The position numbers and the translations under genes were made by a program. Under the pieces are notes generated by a model that had not been told where the DNA came from, did no database searches, and saw nothing but the letters and a program-made list of their open reading frames with translations. Source: Clitopilus passeckerianus (Eukaryota > Basidiomycota > Agaricomycetes > Agaricales > Entolomataceae). Taken from it: a stretch of DNA of 64,000 nt. The DNA lies in NCBI GenBank assembly GCA_944990035.1, contig CALYLX010000126.1:744001-808000 (forward strand). The letters are read 5' to 3'. Position 1 is the first letter of the stretch. Each line of letters begins with the position of its first letter. This document shows, in pieces, positions 1 through 11,383 of this stretch.

Positions 1-1174
1 AGTCGCTTGAGATCGGCTACAATGGCCTGACCCAGGCGGCTGCTTCCAATGACCCCTCAGCGGCAGATCACGATGGTATCAGGAGTATCAACTTTGACAG
101 CAATGCATTGGCTGATTGGATTGGGCTGTGGAATTCATTACGCCCTTACAAATCGTATGTTCATCTTAACTTGTTTGGGCAAAAAACCCCGGCTCATCCT
201 CTTGCCCAAGATTGCAGAGACTTGTTCTGACATCCAACTGTATTGATGCGATCTCCTCGCCGGAGGATTCTGAGCAGCGGTTCTTTTCGCTCAAACAATT
301 ATTCCTGTCATCCAACCAACTCAATTCATGGAGGGATATAGACGCACTAGCTGCCTGGTGCCCCTCAATTGAGACCCTGACGATATTCGGAAATTCATTA
401 ACAGGTGTTTTGCACCCCTTCTCAAAGATTTGCAGAACGTACTCATCTCAGCAGATCGCGAAATTGCGCACTCACGACCCTTAATAATATCAAAAATCCC
501 TTCCCTGATAACGTTGGATGGAGCGATCGTCAGCGCCTACTTTGACCCCGAGTTTGTGACTGTGCTGATGTCGTCACCTGATATAATAGATCACACCCAG
601 AGAACGCGTTGAATCCGAACTATTTTACCAATCTTACATCGTTCGACACGAGGCGGAATCAGACGAGCAGCGAGCTAAGGCACATCCGCAGTGGAAGCGC
701 CTTTGTGAAAGTGAGTTTCCCCGATAACCGACTGCGCTTGTAGAAGGCTCAACTTTCCGACAGAGCATGGAAGACCTGAGTCCCATGTACTACCGATCAA
801 TACGACCTCAGAGAAACTCAGTCAGAGGCTGATAGGTATGGCTAATGTCGCATCAGAGCTGGCGTGATCATCTAAAGCCATCTCTCGTCCTAGATATACT
901 CATTTATACAGCCACGACGCCTTCCATTGATATTTTTGAATCGTTGACACGCGATGCCCAACCTGTCAGAATACAGGTCTTATCCACTATGAAGCTCAAA
1001 GTCCTTCGTCTGAAAATATCTAAAGTGACAAAGCAGCTTCGGGCAAAGGTTGATCTATGGCTCAGGCAGCAACCAGACCAATTCGCCCCTCTCTTGGAAC
1101 AGAACGATCACAAGGATTTGGAATGGATGGGCATAGGAAACGATTCTGTACTCGTAGCTCATATAAAAAATTAA
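1..1174 (+). CDS. Tubulin-specific chaperone E (tubulin cofactor E), 3' part
   Basis: The 5' end, where the CAP-Gly domain would be, lies left of the window. Seen: leucine-rich-repeat segments (LEIGYNGLTQ; LVLTSNCIDAI; LKQLFLSSNQLNSW), then a charged stretch typical of the family (ERVESELFYQSYIVRH), then a C-terminal ubiquitin-like segment beginning MKLKVLRLKISKV and ending LVAHIKN before a TAA at 1172-1174. Introns are short. One lies at about 154-217, one starts at about 718 with gtgagt, and one lies at about 838-860. The junction around 530-600 (end of the LRR part to ERVESELF) is not resolved cleanly and may hold an unusual intron or an indel. Family knowledge: cofactor E binds alpha-tubulin during assembly and disassembly of tubulin dimers in the cytosol (yeast Pac2). 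Family assignment is fairly secure from the LRR plus ubiquitin-like order. Confidence 0.8.
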
Positions 1175-1566
1175 GCTACTAGTACATGATTACATGTTAC
1201 GTGCATTGGATCAACCCAAGCAGCTTTCGTCCGACTTGTGACGAATCCCGAGCCTTCACGCTAAATCATCGAGGTTGACCTTGGGGACTCTGCCAGTGTG
1301 CGATTTGAGGTTGGCCATACCATACGGTCCCGGTGGATCCAAATCCAGGGCTTCATCTGAAATTTTGCAAGTCAAATCACCTGGTTCGACTGGGTTGACA
1401 ATTGGAGCACGGCAGGGAGCCTCATGAAAGCGATGGAACCACACAGCAAAGTACAGGGCCGTATACAATAAAAGAGAACACTTGAGCAAGAAGAGACCAA
1501 GCTGGAACTGTAAAAACCACGGAACGCCGTCGACCTGATCGCGCCTGCGAATTACAAAGAGACCTT

Positions 1567-3059
1567 TCAACGGGACCAACCACCATCCCCGTTCGCGTGC
1601 CTTGAAGCCCTTTCCTCGAATCGGTCTTCTCTGTCGTCGCGTTTTCTGTCATCCCGGCGTCGATCCTCATCCCTGCGGCGATCATAATAATAGTCAGGTC
1701 CTTTGCGGTCATCATAGCCTCCTCGCCGATAATCATCGTACCCTGCAGGCCTTCTATCATCAACCTCCCTCTTGGGTGGCGGCGACCTGGCACGACGATC
1801 ATCATAGTCTGCTCCACGACGGGGAGACCTCGAGCGGTCACGGCGGTAACCCCTGTCATCCCTGTATCGGTCTGCTCTGTGGCGGTCATCACGATAACGA
1901 TCGTCTCGGCGGTCATCACGACGGTAATTGTCAGGACCAGCGCGCTAGTCAAGTCATTAGTCTCGCCTACAGTGGTGGGGGAGGGGCCTTACAGAGTCAT
2001 CAAAAGCAACCTGGACAACACGGCCGCGTAGCTCCTTGCCGTCGAGTTCCTTGACGGCACGGTCAGCATCATCACGATTAAGATACTCAAGAATTCTGGA
2101 ATGAATATTGTTAATTGCGTTCATATCGAGGTGGCGAGTGAGTGAGTACGTACCCCGTATTAGGAGCATCGCGGTCAATGTCAGCGAAGGAGACACTACC
2201 GGCATCACGGCCAAAATCCTTGAGGTCCTGGATTGTGGAGGGTATTAGGATTCCATGGTCACGAACTCAGGCCAAGAAAACAAGACTAAAATGGAAATGT
2301 GAAAATTGGACCAGCCATCAAGGAGAGTTGACCTGTCGGCTCAAGAGGCAGGCAACCAGTAGGTAACCGTAAAAGAACAAGGGGATCAACCAGTGATGAC
2401 CATCAAGGACAAGGAAATGCACTTGTGAAACATGCGTGTGACGAGCCATACCTGCCAGCTGGTGTCCCGGCTTACTCCTGTGACAAGAATGCGAATACCG
2501 GGAGGTCGACGTGACCTTGCGCTGCTGAAGACATGAGACTTGTCGAAGAATTGCAGAGCCTTTTGAAAGAAAATACCCATGATCTCTGTCCCTCTCAAAA
2601 GGAGGCTCACGGCGGGGCCGACTTTCTTTGGCATATTCGACAACGAGACTTTCAACGCAAATTAACGGGTGAGGCTTTGAGAATGCTGTGGGTAAAACAT
2701 ACTTGACACCCATGAACGGTTTGCCATTCACTGCATTCAATGCATCTTCCGCATCCTGTGAATACAATTATCAGTTGCTATCCTAGGTTGTAGTAAATGA
2801 CATTACCTTCGAGTTCTCGAACTCTACAAAGCCGAAACCTGTACCGTATATTCAATACAGTTGCCCAAGCACCAACACAACGCAAACGAACCGGTCATAA
2901 CGCGGCAATCGACTATGCGCCCAAAACCTTCAAAGACCTTATTAACATCGTCTGAACGACAGTCCTGAGGAAGTCCTGTTTACTGAATCAGCTCTCTTCG
3001 TCCAAAAGTAATAAGACGAAGCCATTTCTCGTACTTCCAAGGTAGAGACGCCTAGACAT
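1567..3059 (-). CDS. SR-type splicing factor with two RRMs and an RS/RD-rich tail
   Basis: The start is the ATG at 3057-3059 (MSRRLYLG). A small first exon splices with gtacga to code R-LPQDCRSDDV, completing RNP2 of RRM1. Next come FGFVEFENSK (RNP1) and DAEDALNAVNGKPF. A glycine/arginine linker leads to RRM2, IRILVTGVSRDTSWQDLKDF, which carries the SWQDLKD heptapeptide that marks the second pseudo-RRM of SR proteins such as SRSF1 and SRSF4/5/6 and S. pombe Srp2. RRM2 ends with GKELRGRVVQVAFDD. The last exon codes a tail of DDR/YRDD/RRD repeats plus SRSPRRG and ends GGWSR-TGA (1567-1569). There are at least seven introns of 45-120 nt. Role by family: binds exonic enhancers and recruits the spliceosome in the nucleus; the tail would be phosphorylated by SR kinases. 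The tail is richer in D/R/Y than in strict RS dipeptides. Confidence 0.88.
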
Positions 3060-3268
3060 TGTGGTGGGGAGGAGTAAAGATAGCTGTTCAAGTGGAAAAC
3101 TTTGGACTGAGTTTCAAAAGCAACCCTTCCATCATCAATAACACAGGTAATCATTTGGCACGGACCACATGAGCGCTTGTCTACATATCTGTAGTTGGCA
3201 AGTATTAAGGCGTAGAGATACATAAAGGAGCAGCGTATAAGTATTACGAAAGGTAGGGCTAGGAAAGA

Positions 3269-5254
3269 CTAGTGCTGTGACTGTGACCAGTCAATGCTAT
3301 TGATATCAATGCCCTCCTGAACCATTTCCCACAATGGACTAAAACGGAGGTCAATAACTTGATCGCAAATGAGCAGTATTCAAACGAACCTCATTTCGCG
3401 CAGGCGATGAACGGTTCGCACAATATGGCTCACAACGAAATCAACCTCGGCCTCTGTCGTAAAGCGGCCTATGCCGAAGCGCAGAGATGAATGGGCCATG
3501 TCCTCAGCGGCACCTATAGGCAAGAAATGGCAAGAACAATGAGAACGAGTGACCGATATTAATCTGTAGAACTTACCGAGTGCCCTCAATACATATGAAG
3601 GTTCAAGTGATGCCGATGTACATGCACTGCCCGATGACAGCGCGATATCCTTCAATTGCGAATGTTAGATCAGGTGGGCATTACCCGTTTCTTCCCACTG
3701 ACCTTCAATGCCATGAGCAGGCTTTCTCCCTCCACGTATGAGAAACTGAGATTGACGCATCCAGCATATCCGTTCGCATCTCCATTTCGAACGACGTGTT
3801 CGACTTGTGAATTAATGCTGTTGATGAGACGATTTGATAGTTCGGTGATTCGAGCATGATCGCGCTATCAGATAAGCGTCAGTTAGGGGTTCCGAAACCA
3901 AGTATATCGAGAGCGAAGTCAGCACCCCTGCACGAAACTCATCGTCCAGCCATTGCGCCTCATCGGCGCAATGCCAGGCTCTTGAGCAATGAAATGCATT
4001 GAAGCGCAGGTTTCATCCTTCATCACAGAAAAGCCTAACCAACGCACCTTCATTCCTGCTTAGCAATGCGAGCAGCCTCGCCCAATCCGACAACCAAAGC
4101 GGTCGGCAGTGTCCCACTCCGCAACCCACGCTCCTGCCCACCACCACTGATAATGGGCTCTAATCGCACACGAGGCCTCCTACGAACGTAGGCTGCTCCA
4201 ATACCCTTCGGTCCGTATAACTTGTGACCTGAGATACTCATCAAGTCGACATTCATCTCGTTGACATCAAGCGGTATTTTGCCAGCAGCCTGAGCAGCGT
4301 CGGTGTGAAAATAGATGCCGCGATGCTTGCGCAGGAGAGCACCAATTTCCTTCATCGGCTGGATAACACCAGTTTCGTTGTTGACAGTCATAATTGACAC
4401 AACGGAGGTGTCAGGTCGAATGGCCTTTTCGAGTTCTTCGAGATCAACCACACCATTCTTCTGGACTGGCAGATATGTAATATCGAAACCTTCTTCTCCC
4501 AATTTTCGGCAGGAATCCAGCACACATTTGTGTTCCTATAATAAGGTGAGCACCGGCGTTTGGCCACCAAGTTGAGAGCGCACTGTTTGCGTGGTGATAA
4601 TGTGCCTTTTCTTTTCTTTGTGAAATCTGGCTACGCCCTTGATTGCCATGTTGTTTGTTTCTGTGGCTCCAGAGGTGAAAACGACGTCTTTTGCGTCTGC
4701 TCCAATCAAATCTGCAACGTGCTGGTGGCAAATGTCAGCTCTGTAGAATAGTCATAAACCAATATGACTCACTTTCCGCGCATCCTCAACTGCCTGTTCA
4801 GCTTCCCATCCATAGGCATGTGTCCTGCTATGCGGGTTGCCATACTGATCCGTTAGGTAGGGTAGCATGGCATCCAAAACGCGAGGATCCACAGGAGTTG
4901 TAGCCTATCGTTGGGTGAGAAAAGTACGTGGTCGAAAGTTCTGCCAACTCACCTGCAAGTCAAGGTAAATTGGGCGGGTTTTATCCTTCAAAGAGTCTTC
5001 CCTCTTCGGCATTTCCAATTTAAAACCAAGCATATCTTATTATTTAGTTAGACTACACGTTTAGATGAGAACAATGTGAACATACCGGAGCTTGGGGTGA
5101 AATGACCCTCGTCCTTGTATGTCGAGGGAACATCGACGACACTCGCCCTATCAGCCCCAGACGGCTGCACGAGCCCGCGGCGAGGGGCTGCAGTTGAAAC
5201 TGAGGACCTAGCTGAGATTCGACGTAAAGAGTTTCGGGACAACCTCGACAACAT
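3269..5254 (-). CDS. NFS1: Mitochondrial cysteine desulfurase (NFS1)
   Basis: PLP-dependent enzyme that takes sulfur from L-cysteine for iron-sulfur cluster assembly and tRNA thiolation in the mitochondrial matrix. The chosen start, ATG 5254, gives [18 protein letters not shown], an arginine/serine-rich presequence without acidic residues. Family landmarks in order: [62 protein letters not shown], the PLP-lysine motif [10 protein letters not shown], the arginine-rich [20 protein letters not shown], the catalytic-cysteine loop [17 protein letters not shown], and [17 protein letters not shown]. The C-terminus WSQSQH (TAG 3269-3271) matches the usual short tail that contacts the ISCU scaffold. 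About seven introns. No frame break was seen. It lies tail-on to the SR gene upstream. Confidence 0.95.
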
Positions 5255-5605
5255 GGTAGCTTGAAGCAAATGTACGAGTTACTCCTCTCTCAGGCATCTT
5301 CCTTGGTCATATTCAGCTGATGCTTTCGGACTTTCCGTGAGAATAAAGGTCTCGTGACATTGGACGTCACCCTTCTGGCAATTTTTGTTAGCAGATCTTG
5401 GGCATAGAGTGCTCAATTCAATACGGAGGCACTGTCTTAAAGCGTCTCAGCCATTTCCTAACTTCAAAGTGTGACTGGTAATTTTCGAGGCAAAGGAGAT
5501 GAAAAAATGTATGAATTGTGCAAGAAGTTGTGGTATAATTTTACACTCAGGCTGGCAGGCCAGCCTTGTATTTTACAGCAAATACGATCTAATAATAGAT
5601 ATAAT
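5255..5605. other. Intergenic: NFS1 5' side and GH6 3' side
   Basis: About 350 bp without a coding signal. It must hold the NFS1 promoter and 5' UTR and the GH6 3' UTR. The GH6-proximal part is AT-rich (tail around 5581-5605). No conserved element was recognised. Confidence 0.5.
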
Positions 5606-7170
5606 TTAAAGCGGGGGGTTGGCCTTGGAGACGAGGGTCTCGAAGTATGCCTGGAACCATGTGCCGGCCTCAGGAGCGGGCTGAGCAGCATCACTGTAAA
5701 TCGGAGTCAGCTTTGGAAGGCAGGTTGTAAGGGCACAAGATACGTACGATTGACCGCAGTGAGCATCGTAGCGGGGAGCGGAGCTGTTGGAAGTACCGTC
5801 GCACTCTCCTCCGGGCTTGACCCAGACGATAGCGTCGATGAGGGAAGAGCCAGTGCTGAGGGTCGGGCGAGTACCAAAGCCGGCACCCTTGACGTTGCAC
5901 CAGTCACCCCATTGTTGACGGATGTTCTGGACACCAGAGCGACCCTGATCGACGATGAAGTGAGCGGGGAAGCCTTGAGAGGTGAGCTGGGTGGCAATGG
6001 CATTGACGTAGTGGATCTCGTCGTAGTTAGAGTTGCCCTGAGTGATTGGGTCGGGAGAGGCAGCGGAGAGGGCGTTGTAGTTAGCAACGTTGGTGGCCAA
6101 ACCACGGACGAATTTAGGTGAGCCAGCATCCTTGTAAAGTTGAGCAAAGAGCTGAGCAGCAGGGGCCAAGTTGGCGGACCAGCCAAGCCACCCAGCGTGA
6201 CCAGCATCGAGGTACATGTAGACGCCGAGGGTGTTGAGGGTCTTGATGGCGTAGGTAACGCCAGACTTGTAAGCAGTCTGAGCACCACTGCACTTGGCGA
6301 CGTTGAGGTTGGTGACAAGGTTGGCCAAGGAGTCGGGCTCGATAACAGCGACAACACGGACATCGGGGTATTCTGGAGAGACAGTTAAAAATCATGGCTT
6401 CTGAAAGAAAGAGAAGTACGCACTCTTGATCTGAGCAGCGAGCTGGTCGACGTAGTTGTAGTATTTGTTAAGGCCGTCGTTGGCGATGGAGAACTCTCCG
6501 TTGGAGGCGAGGGCAGCGCAGTCACGGTCGGGGAGATCGTAGACAACAATTTGGACGATGTACTTCTTGCCGCTGGACTTCTGCAGAGCAGAGGCATCGG
6601 CGAGGTAGGTGCCGAGAGTCGGGGCCTTAGCGACAACGTCGAACCAGGTGAAGGTGGGAATTTTAGCGACAGACAGGGCCTTAGCTTTGAGAGTGGCGTC
6701 ACTAATGGCAGCGGCGGCAGTCTTTATTTCATCAGCATAGTAAGGGGAGAGGTAGAGCTCGTAGCCAGTGTATGGGTTGCCAGCATCAGGGACAGAGGTG
6801 GGAGTGCCGGTGGGGGTAGTAGTAGGAGTGGTAGTAGGAGTGGTAGTAGGAGTGGTAGTGGGAGTGGTAGTGGGAGTCGAAGATCCGGGCCTAAACGGAC
6901 ATAAGCACTTCAAGTCAGGACGGATCAAAGAATTTAACCTACAAGCACTGGGAGTAGTAATCGTTCAACTTGGTGCAGGTAGTGCCGGAGACACAGGTGG
7001 TACCGCCAGCTGAAAATAGGAAGCATGGATGAGCAAAATGGTCAAAATCGAGGGGAAATGTACAACGTACACCAGCCAATGCCACCGCACTGTGCGTAGA
7101 CGGGCTGCTGAGCGTTGGCAAGAGCCGGGATGAGAGAGATGAGAGCCAAGAGAGAAGCTGCCTTGAACAT
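5606..7170 (-). CDS. Cellobiohydrolase II, GH6 with N-terminal CBM1
   Basis: Secreted exo-cellulase releasing cellobiose from non-reducing cellulose ends. The ATG at 7168-7170 opens a signal peptide (MFKAASLLALISLIPALANA). It is followed by a CBM1 (QQPVYAQCGGIGW, then GTTCVSGTTCTKLNDYYSQCL after an intron), a Thr/Pro linker of repeated TPTT units, and the GH6 domain. Catalytic landmarks are YDLPDRDCAAL (contains the proton-donor Asp), VIEPDSLANL, LDAGHAGWLGW, FIVDQGRSG, DWCNVKGAGFG, and VKPGGECDGTS with a conserved active-site Asp. The C-terminus is QAYFETLVSKANPPL then TAA at 5606-5608. At least four short introns. Length and domain order match the intact Cel6A/CBHII family. The coding frames are intact, unlike the GH51 gene at 46.7-49.8 kb. 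A TATA box and CreA-like sites lie upstream. Confidence 0.96.
6819..6878. repeat. 12-bp tandem repeat coding the GH6 linker
   Basis: Five head-to-tail copies of a 12-bp unit, gtagtaggagtg on the + strand, with the last two carrying one or two substitutions. On the coding (-) strand they code the TPTT linker repeats between CBM1 and the catalytic domain. The array keeps the frame whatever its copy number, so linker length can vary by slippage. Confidence 0.9.
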
Positions 7171-7226
7171 TTTGGGAGGTGAATCGGTTGGACGAGACGA
7201 AGAATGAATGCAGACTCGAGCTACCC

Positions 7227-7232
7227 TTTATA
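7227..7232 (-). promoter_or_regulatory. TATA box of the GH6 gene
   Basis: On the - strand the sequence reads TGTATAAAGGG. TATAAA sits 57 bp upstream of the GH6 ATG, a usual spacing for a strongly expressed fungal secreted-enzyme gene. Confidence 0.65.
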
Positions 7233-7287
7233 CATTTCAATTGTGAGCTGGCGAGGGTAAAATCCGGTGTTCAACCGAGAGACGAAT

Positions 7288-7293
7288 GCGGGG
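7288..7293 (+). promoter_or_regulatory. Cre1/CreA-like site (GCGGGG)
   Basis: GCGGGG matches the SYGGRG consensus of the fungal carbon catabolite repressor Cre1/CreA and lies about 120 bp upstream of the GH6 start. A 6-bp match alone is weak. The cellulase context makes it plausible. Confidence 0.4.
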
Positions 7294-7836
7294 AGACATC
7301 GGGAATAGTTACTCCTAGGCATACGAGCCTGATCACAAGAACTCATTCATCCGACCTGTTATGATTTGCGAAGGGTCCTGTGCAACCGGAAATAGTCTCT
7401 TTCGTTGCCCTCGGTTGAACATCGGACGCTCGCACAGGGGAAATAAGCCTAGGTATTCCAGACAGGTGAACATGACAGAGTGCATCCGACAATGAGACAA
7501 AGCATGTGGCCAAATCCAATGGCAGTTCGAGCCGTTGGCCAGTAAAATCACGCTTCGCAGAAGAAAGTGGAGTTCCCTATGTGGCGGCTGGACATGAGAA
7601 AATCGCTGAGATAACCAAGGAGACTGGTTTGAGGGTTCAACTGTTACGATATTGGGTGCCCAGCAGAGATGCTGAGAATAGCCAATGGTTACTTGGGTCT
7701 TCAGGGCTCTCTCGTGACTTACGGAGCCTTTCAGAAATTTGCGTGTTCCTTATGCTCAAACCGTTTTGGAAGGTCAGAATGATCCCGCCAATTCTCAATG
7801 CACTTCGCATCAAAGCGCTTGTATTGTGATGCCATT

Positions 7837-7855
7837 GCGGGGAGAAGCTGCGGGG
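7837..7855 (+). promoter_or_regulatory. Paired Cre1/CreA-like sites
   Basis: Two GCGGGG hexamers at 7837-7842 and 7850-7855 in the same orientation, 13 bp apart start to start. CreA-type repressors often need two close sites for strong effect. They lie about 670 bp upstream of the GH6 ATG. Confidence 0.4.
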
Positions 7856-8293
7856 AAGGTACCAGCGAGGTGAAATCGAACATCACAGCCTCGCAACACC
7901 TAAGTATAATCATCCTTCGACAAGGTTGAATCAATCCTCATGTTTGTGCCGAGGTCGACCCGAAAGTGCATCGCGTCATGACAATGCTCTGGGTCCAGCG
8001 AGAAGAACCCTCAGACCGGAGAATTAGCTGAATTCCAAGGGCTTTCGCTTGGGTTCGAGGAAATGTGTCTTGGGTATGATCCGACAAGTGATGCAGAGTA
8101 GATACACGACAGTAATAAGCAACCTCACAACGAAAGGAACGTGCCAAATACGTTGGGTCTTCGGAGAAAATACCATGATGCCGAATATTCAGCAGGGCAT
8201 GTGTCCAGGCAACTCGAAAGCATGGAAAGAAAATGAAATGAAGTAACTCTGCGTCGGGTGATGTCACCTTGGCATAAGCCGAGGGGAAGACTA

Positions 8294-9178
8294 TCATTTC
8301 TTTCGCCCACTCGGAGGTGGTGGAAGTAGGGGAACGCCACCGCCAGACGAGAGACTGGTTGATGACGATCCAAGAAGGCTTGTTGGGTTGACCCTTGAAC
8401 CTCTGCCGGGAAGAGCAATGGAGAAAGTCTGGCCCTCTTTGAGACTGTAATCCTTCTTAGGTCCTGCAGGAACGTGTGGCGAAGGTTCTTCTTCCTGTTC
8501 TTCAGCCTTTAGCTTCGCGGTGTACCGTCTAAATGACGATTTGAGTATTGAGCCATGGTGAGAGGTTGAATGCGCACTTTGTGTAATCCTGAAGGGCAAC
8601 ATCTGTACAATAACACGGTTCATTGATGTTCTCATGAGAAGCTCAGCGTATAGAACGTACTGAAATCAAAGCTATCGGATCGTTCAACGAAGCCCATGCC
8701 GATGTATGCCTTTTTCCCGGCATCTTCTACGCGAACGACAAAATAGCGAGATGAATCAAGGACAGCTTCGACGGATGGGCGGGCAGGGTCGTAATCAGCT
8801 TTTGCAAACACTGTGGCGCTTGGTCAGGAATCATCGAAGGTCATCCAAGGAGATCGATTATACATTCCCCTGCAGGTTCATCATCAGCGCTTTAACATGG
8901 CCGACCAGGTACTGGGAAGATGGTAACACACCGGTCTGCGAATCTTCAAAATTGAGGGTCACCCCAGTGGACCTTTCGATAATCCTGAGACGACCTTTCC
9001 ATATGGGTTGAGCCAAGTCACCCCATTCATTCGCCCGATGACCTTCGTTTGCCTTCAATGGCGGGATCTTGTACACTGGTTGGGTCAGTACCTTAGACCC
9101 TAGCTACTCCCCTGACCACCCACCAGAAACCTCTCGGCCGATATACAGAATAGATTCCACTTCCTCGTCAAAGTTCAT
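8294..9178 (-). CDS. NECAP-like endocytic adaptor-associated protein (PHear domain)
   Basis: Start ATG 9176-9178 gives [18 protein letters not shown]. The next exons carry the NECAP (DUF1681) landmarks: [50 protein letters not shown], then the SRYFVV-type strand followed by [14 protein letters not shown]. The C-terminal tail is charged and then Ser/Gly/Pro-rich, with [18 protein letters not shown] and ending [14 protein letters not shown] (8294-8296). Family knowledge: NECAP proteins bind AP-2 and other endocytic proteins on clathrin-coated pits. The N-terminal PHear domain is the conserved part, and the tail matches in style. Divergent from the CSN8-like gene with 133 bp between start codons, so the two probably share a promoter region. 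Confidence 0.85.
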
Positions 9179-9311
9179 GATAGATGATGAGAGTTGGACA
9201 GAAGACTATTGTGAATGAGATCAATGGAAATCAGCCTAGGCTGATCTCCAAAACCAGGAGACGCGTCCGCTTGATCTTCCTGTTACAATCTCTAGTATCG
9301 ACACGATCATC

Positions 9312-10382
9312 ATGGTGAATGGTCCTCCCACCCCGCCGCCTACAACAGAGACTGAATTGCGGGATAATGCGGTTCCTGGAAACGCTGCCGCCGCCACCGA
9401 ACCCGCTGAACATACAAATACCCCGACAGGCTCAAGTACCACCCTGACTGGTGATGATGTCTTTCAGAGGGCTTTCCCGAGTCTTGTGAACCTTGCAGCC
9501 GACTCTCGGTACACTGCCTTGATCGAAACTGCTGAGGCAGTTGACCTCATTGTATGTTATGTATTGCACTACGGCCATCGATTGAAAGTGACTTTCACAG
9601 GCCGTTCGAGACAACGAATATCGCCAAACTCGATTCTTTGCTACTGCACCCCTTGTCTTGTCCTACTTGATCACCGACCATCTGTGAGTTGTTTGTACGT
9701 TTCAGTGTCGCACCACTGATGATATGTAGATCACCAGCCAGACACGCCCTACTACGTTTGCCCGATCGACTTCAACTCACTCCCCTGGGTCAGGCGCTCA
9801 TCAGCCTGGTGGCCTCAACGACTGAGAGACACTATGCCAACATTTACAGCAGAGCCCAAGCGCTGTTCCAATTGGCAGGAGACAGCAAGTTTCTCGACCA
9901 ACCACTTGGGAAAGTCATCGCCGACTTAACATCACGGTTTGTTGGTAAGAGCACACCCATGATTCCACTATATCCCATTCATTCGAGTCACATCATATCA
10001 GAGACGTTCCGAGCCAAAACCAGTGTTTTATTGAAAAATGCATATATTTCTCTGCCACTCGCCCTAGCCCAAGTCTATCTCGGCATGAGTACAGAGCTAA
10101 TGGTAGATGGTAAGTCCACGCAAGATTTGGGTGAGTAGTCGTCATTGGGATTGACCACAAGGCAATCTGTAGTTGCGCGTAATTTGGGTTGGTCCCTTGA
10201 CTCCTCTGCGAATATCCTGACTCTTTCTTCAAACGAGTCGGAACTATCTAAATTTTCAGCTGGAGGTGAGTTTTTGATCTTTTCACTATTATGGGCATGA
10301 AATCTCACAATGATTAGGTGGGGTTTCGTCTTTAGCCATGTTCCATTTCGTAGCAGATAGCGTGGCAAAGCAAGAATTGTAA
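9312..10382 (+). CDS. COP9 signalosome subunit 8-like (CSN8/PSMD8 domain)
   Basis: The ATG at 9312 opens a Thr/Pro/Ala-rich N-terminus (MVNGPPTPPPTTETELRD). Then follows a helical repeat protein: FQRAFPSLVNLAADSRYTAL, VRDNEYRQTRFFATAPLVLS, LQLTPLGQALISLVASTTER, FRAKTSVLLKNAYISLPL and ALAQVYLGMSTELMV. The segment VARNLGWSLDSSANILTL resembles the winged-helix end of the PCI domain in CSN8, where a GW follows the last helix. Five or six introns. Stop TAA 10380-10382. Role by family: the small PCI subunit of the COP9 signalosome, which removes NEDD8 from cullins. Other CSN8/PSMD8-domain proteins (Rpn12, eIF3k) remain possible, but the size favours CSN8. Convergent with the next gene, with only 29 bp between stops. 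Confidence 0.65.
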
Positions 10383-10411
10383 GAGTAGGGCAGTCTGTTT
10401 AAACTCAACCT

Positions 10412-11383
10412 TCATACTTGCCAGCGCATGGTGCGAATAAGGGGGAAGAATATATGCTTTTCGCGCGAAAATCGCCAGGTATAAAATGGCGGTGGCATCG
10501 ACCAGAGCCTAGACGTCCTTAAAGAGGTGATCTTGCGAAAACCAGTACCCAGTGTTGGTTCATTGAGGTTGGAAGAAAGGCACTCAAGCGGACTGTGCAC
10601 TCTGGGTGTCCGTAGAATGAGCGGTATTGTTGCTACCGCGTGCCATTTGATGAGAGTAGGTAGCTTCGGATGGTCCTCGTCGAGTATCCTGTGATCCAGG
10701 CCTTCGAATGGATTGCCCCCAAGGAGTTTGCCCTGACGCTGCCGTATTTCATGGAGCACTGGATACATATCCTAACATGTACATGAGACCACAGAACGAC
10801 GGAATGGTATCTATATGACAGACCTTCATGCGTTGACTGATCAATATCTGCAGACGATCAACCTCTGACGGATATAACCGGATTTGACGAGGTGAATTCC
10901 TTGCCACTTGCAAGGACCTTCGAACCACAGGTACTCCGAAGATAAATGTTCGAATTTTGTATTCCCAGTCAGGGTGGAACTTGATAGGAATGACTCCAGG
11001 CCAGTTCAACCATTGACCTCTTCGCCCGGCAGGAATGCCAAAAATCTGGGAAACGGGAGTGGCAAGCTCCGATATCCTCCTCGAGTCACCAAACGTCGTG
11101 AGGTGGCAGACTTGGTATCTGCCATCTTCGCACCGCTTAAGAACGACGCAGTAGCGGGGATCCTTTTAAAGCTGAAGGCGAGCCGTTCTTTGCGTGTCAC
11201 ATAGTAGCCCATAGAATTAAGCATGTCATAGAACACAAGCGATAGGCTTGCTTTGTCAACCGCAATATCTCCCGGGTGAAAGTCGTCGTCAGACGCTTCC
11301 CTATTGAACCATTCGTGTAGGGCAGCTGTCTGGCATGCTTCCTGCTCGTGCCGCAAACATTGCCAGATCGAATCCGCAGTCAT
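10412..11383 (-). CDS. Hypothetical protein, unrecognised, intron-containing
   Basis: A plausible spliced gene that I do not recognise. The exon with ATG 11383 reads MTADSIWQCLRHEQEACQTA and continues through LVFYDMLNSMGYYVTRKERL. An intron of about 44 nt (gtgact...cccag) joins it to IFGIPAGRRGQWLNWPGVIP. A second intron (gtctgt...tgttag) joins SQRMK to DMYPVLHEIRQRQGKLLGGN. The protein ends TMRWQV-TGA (10412-10414). Both sides of each intron are in phase, which supports coding. An acceptor (ctgtag) just before ILHVFNRIRMTADS hints at more exons up to an ATG near 11605, but the frame there is not settled. That would leave only 12 bp to the divergent UBLCP1 start. No domain, signal peptide or membrane segment was recognised. 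Confidence 0.5.

Larger units (their letters stand above)
7171..8293. other. Intergenic: long upstream region of the GH6 gene
   Basis: About 1.1 kb between the GH6 start and the 3' end of the NECAP-like gene. The reading frames here have no codon or domain signal. It contains the GH6 TATA box and three GCGGGG motifs (separate entries) and should be mainly the cellulase promoter plus the NECAP 3' UTR. Confidence 0.6.

Noticed and set aside
1422..1952. Long open frame rich in Met/Thr/Val on the - strand
   Set aside because: Out-of-frame reading of the repetitive RS/RD-coding tail of the SR protein; low complexity keeps several frames open.
5707..6363. Ser/Thr/Pro-rich 218-codon frame on the - strand and 216-codon frame on +
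   Set aside because: Shadows of the GH6 catalytic domain, whose own frame has all the catalytic motifs.
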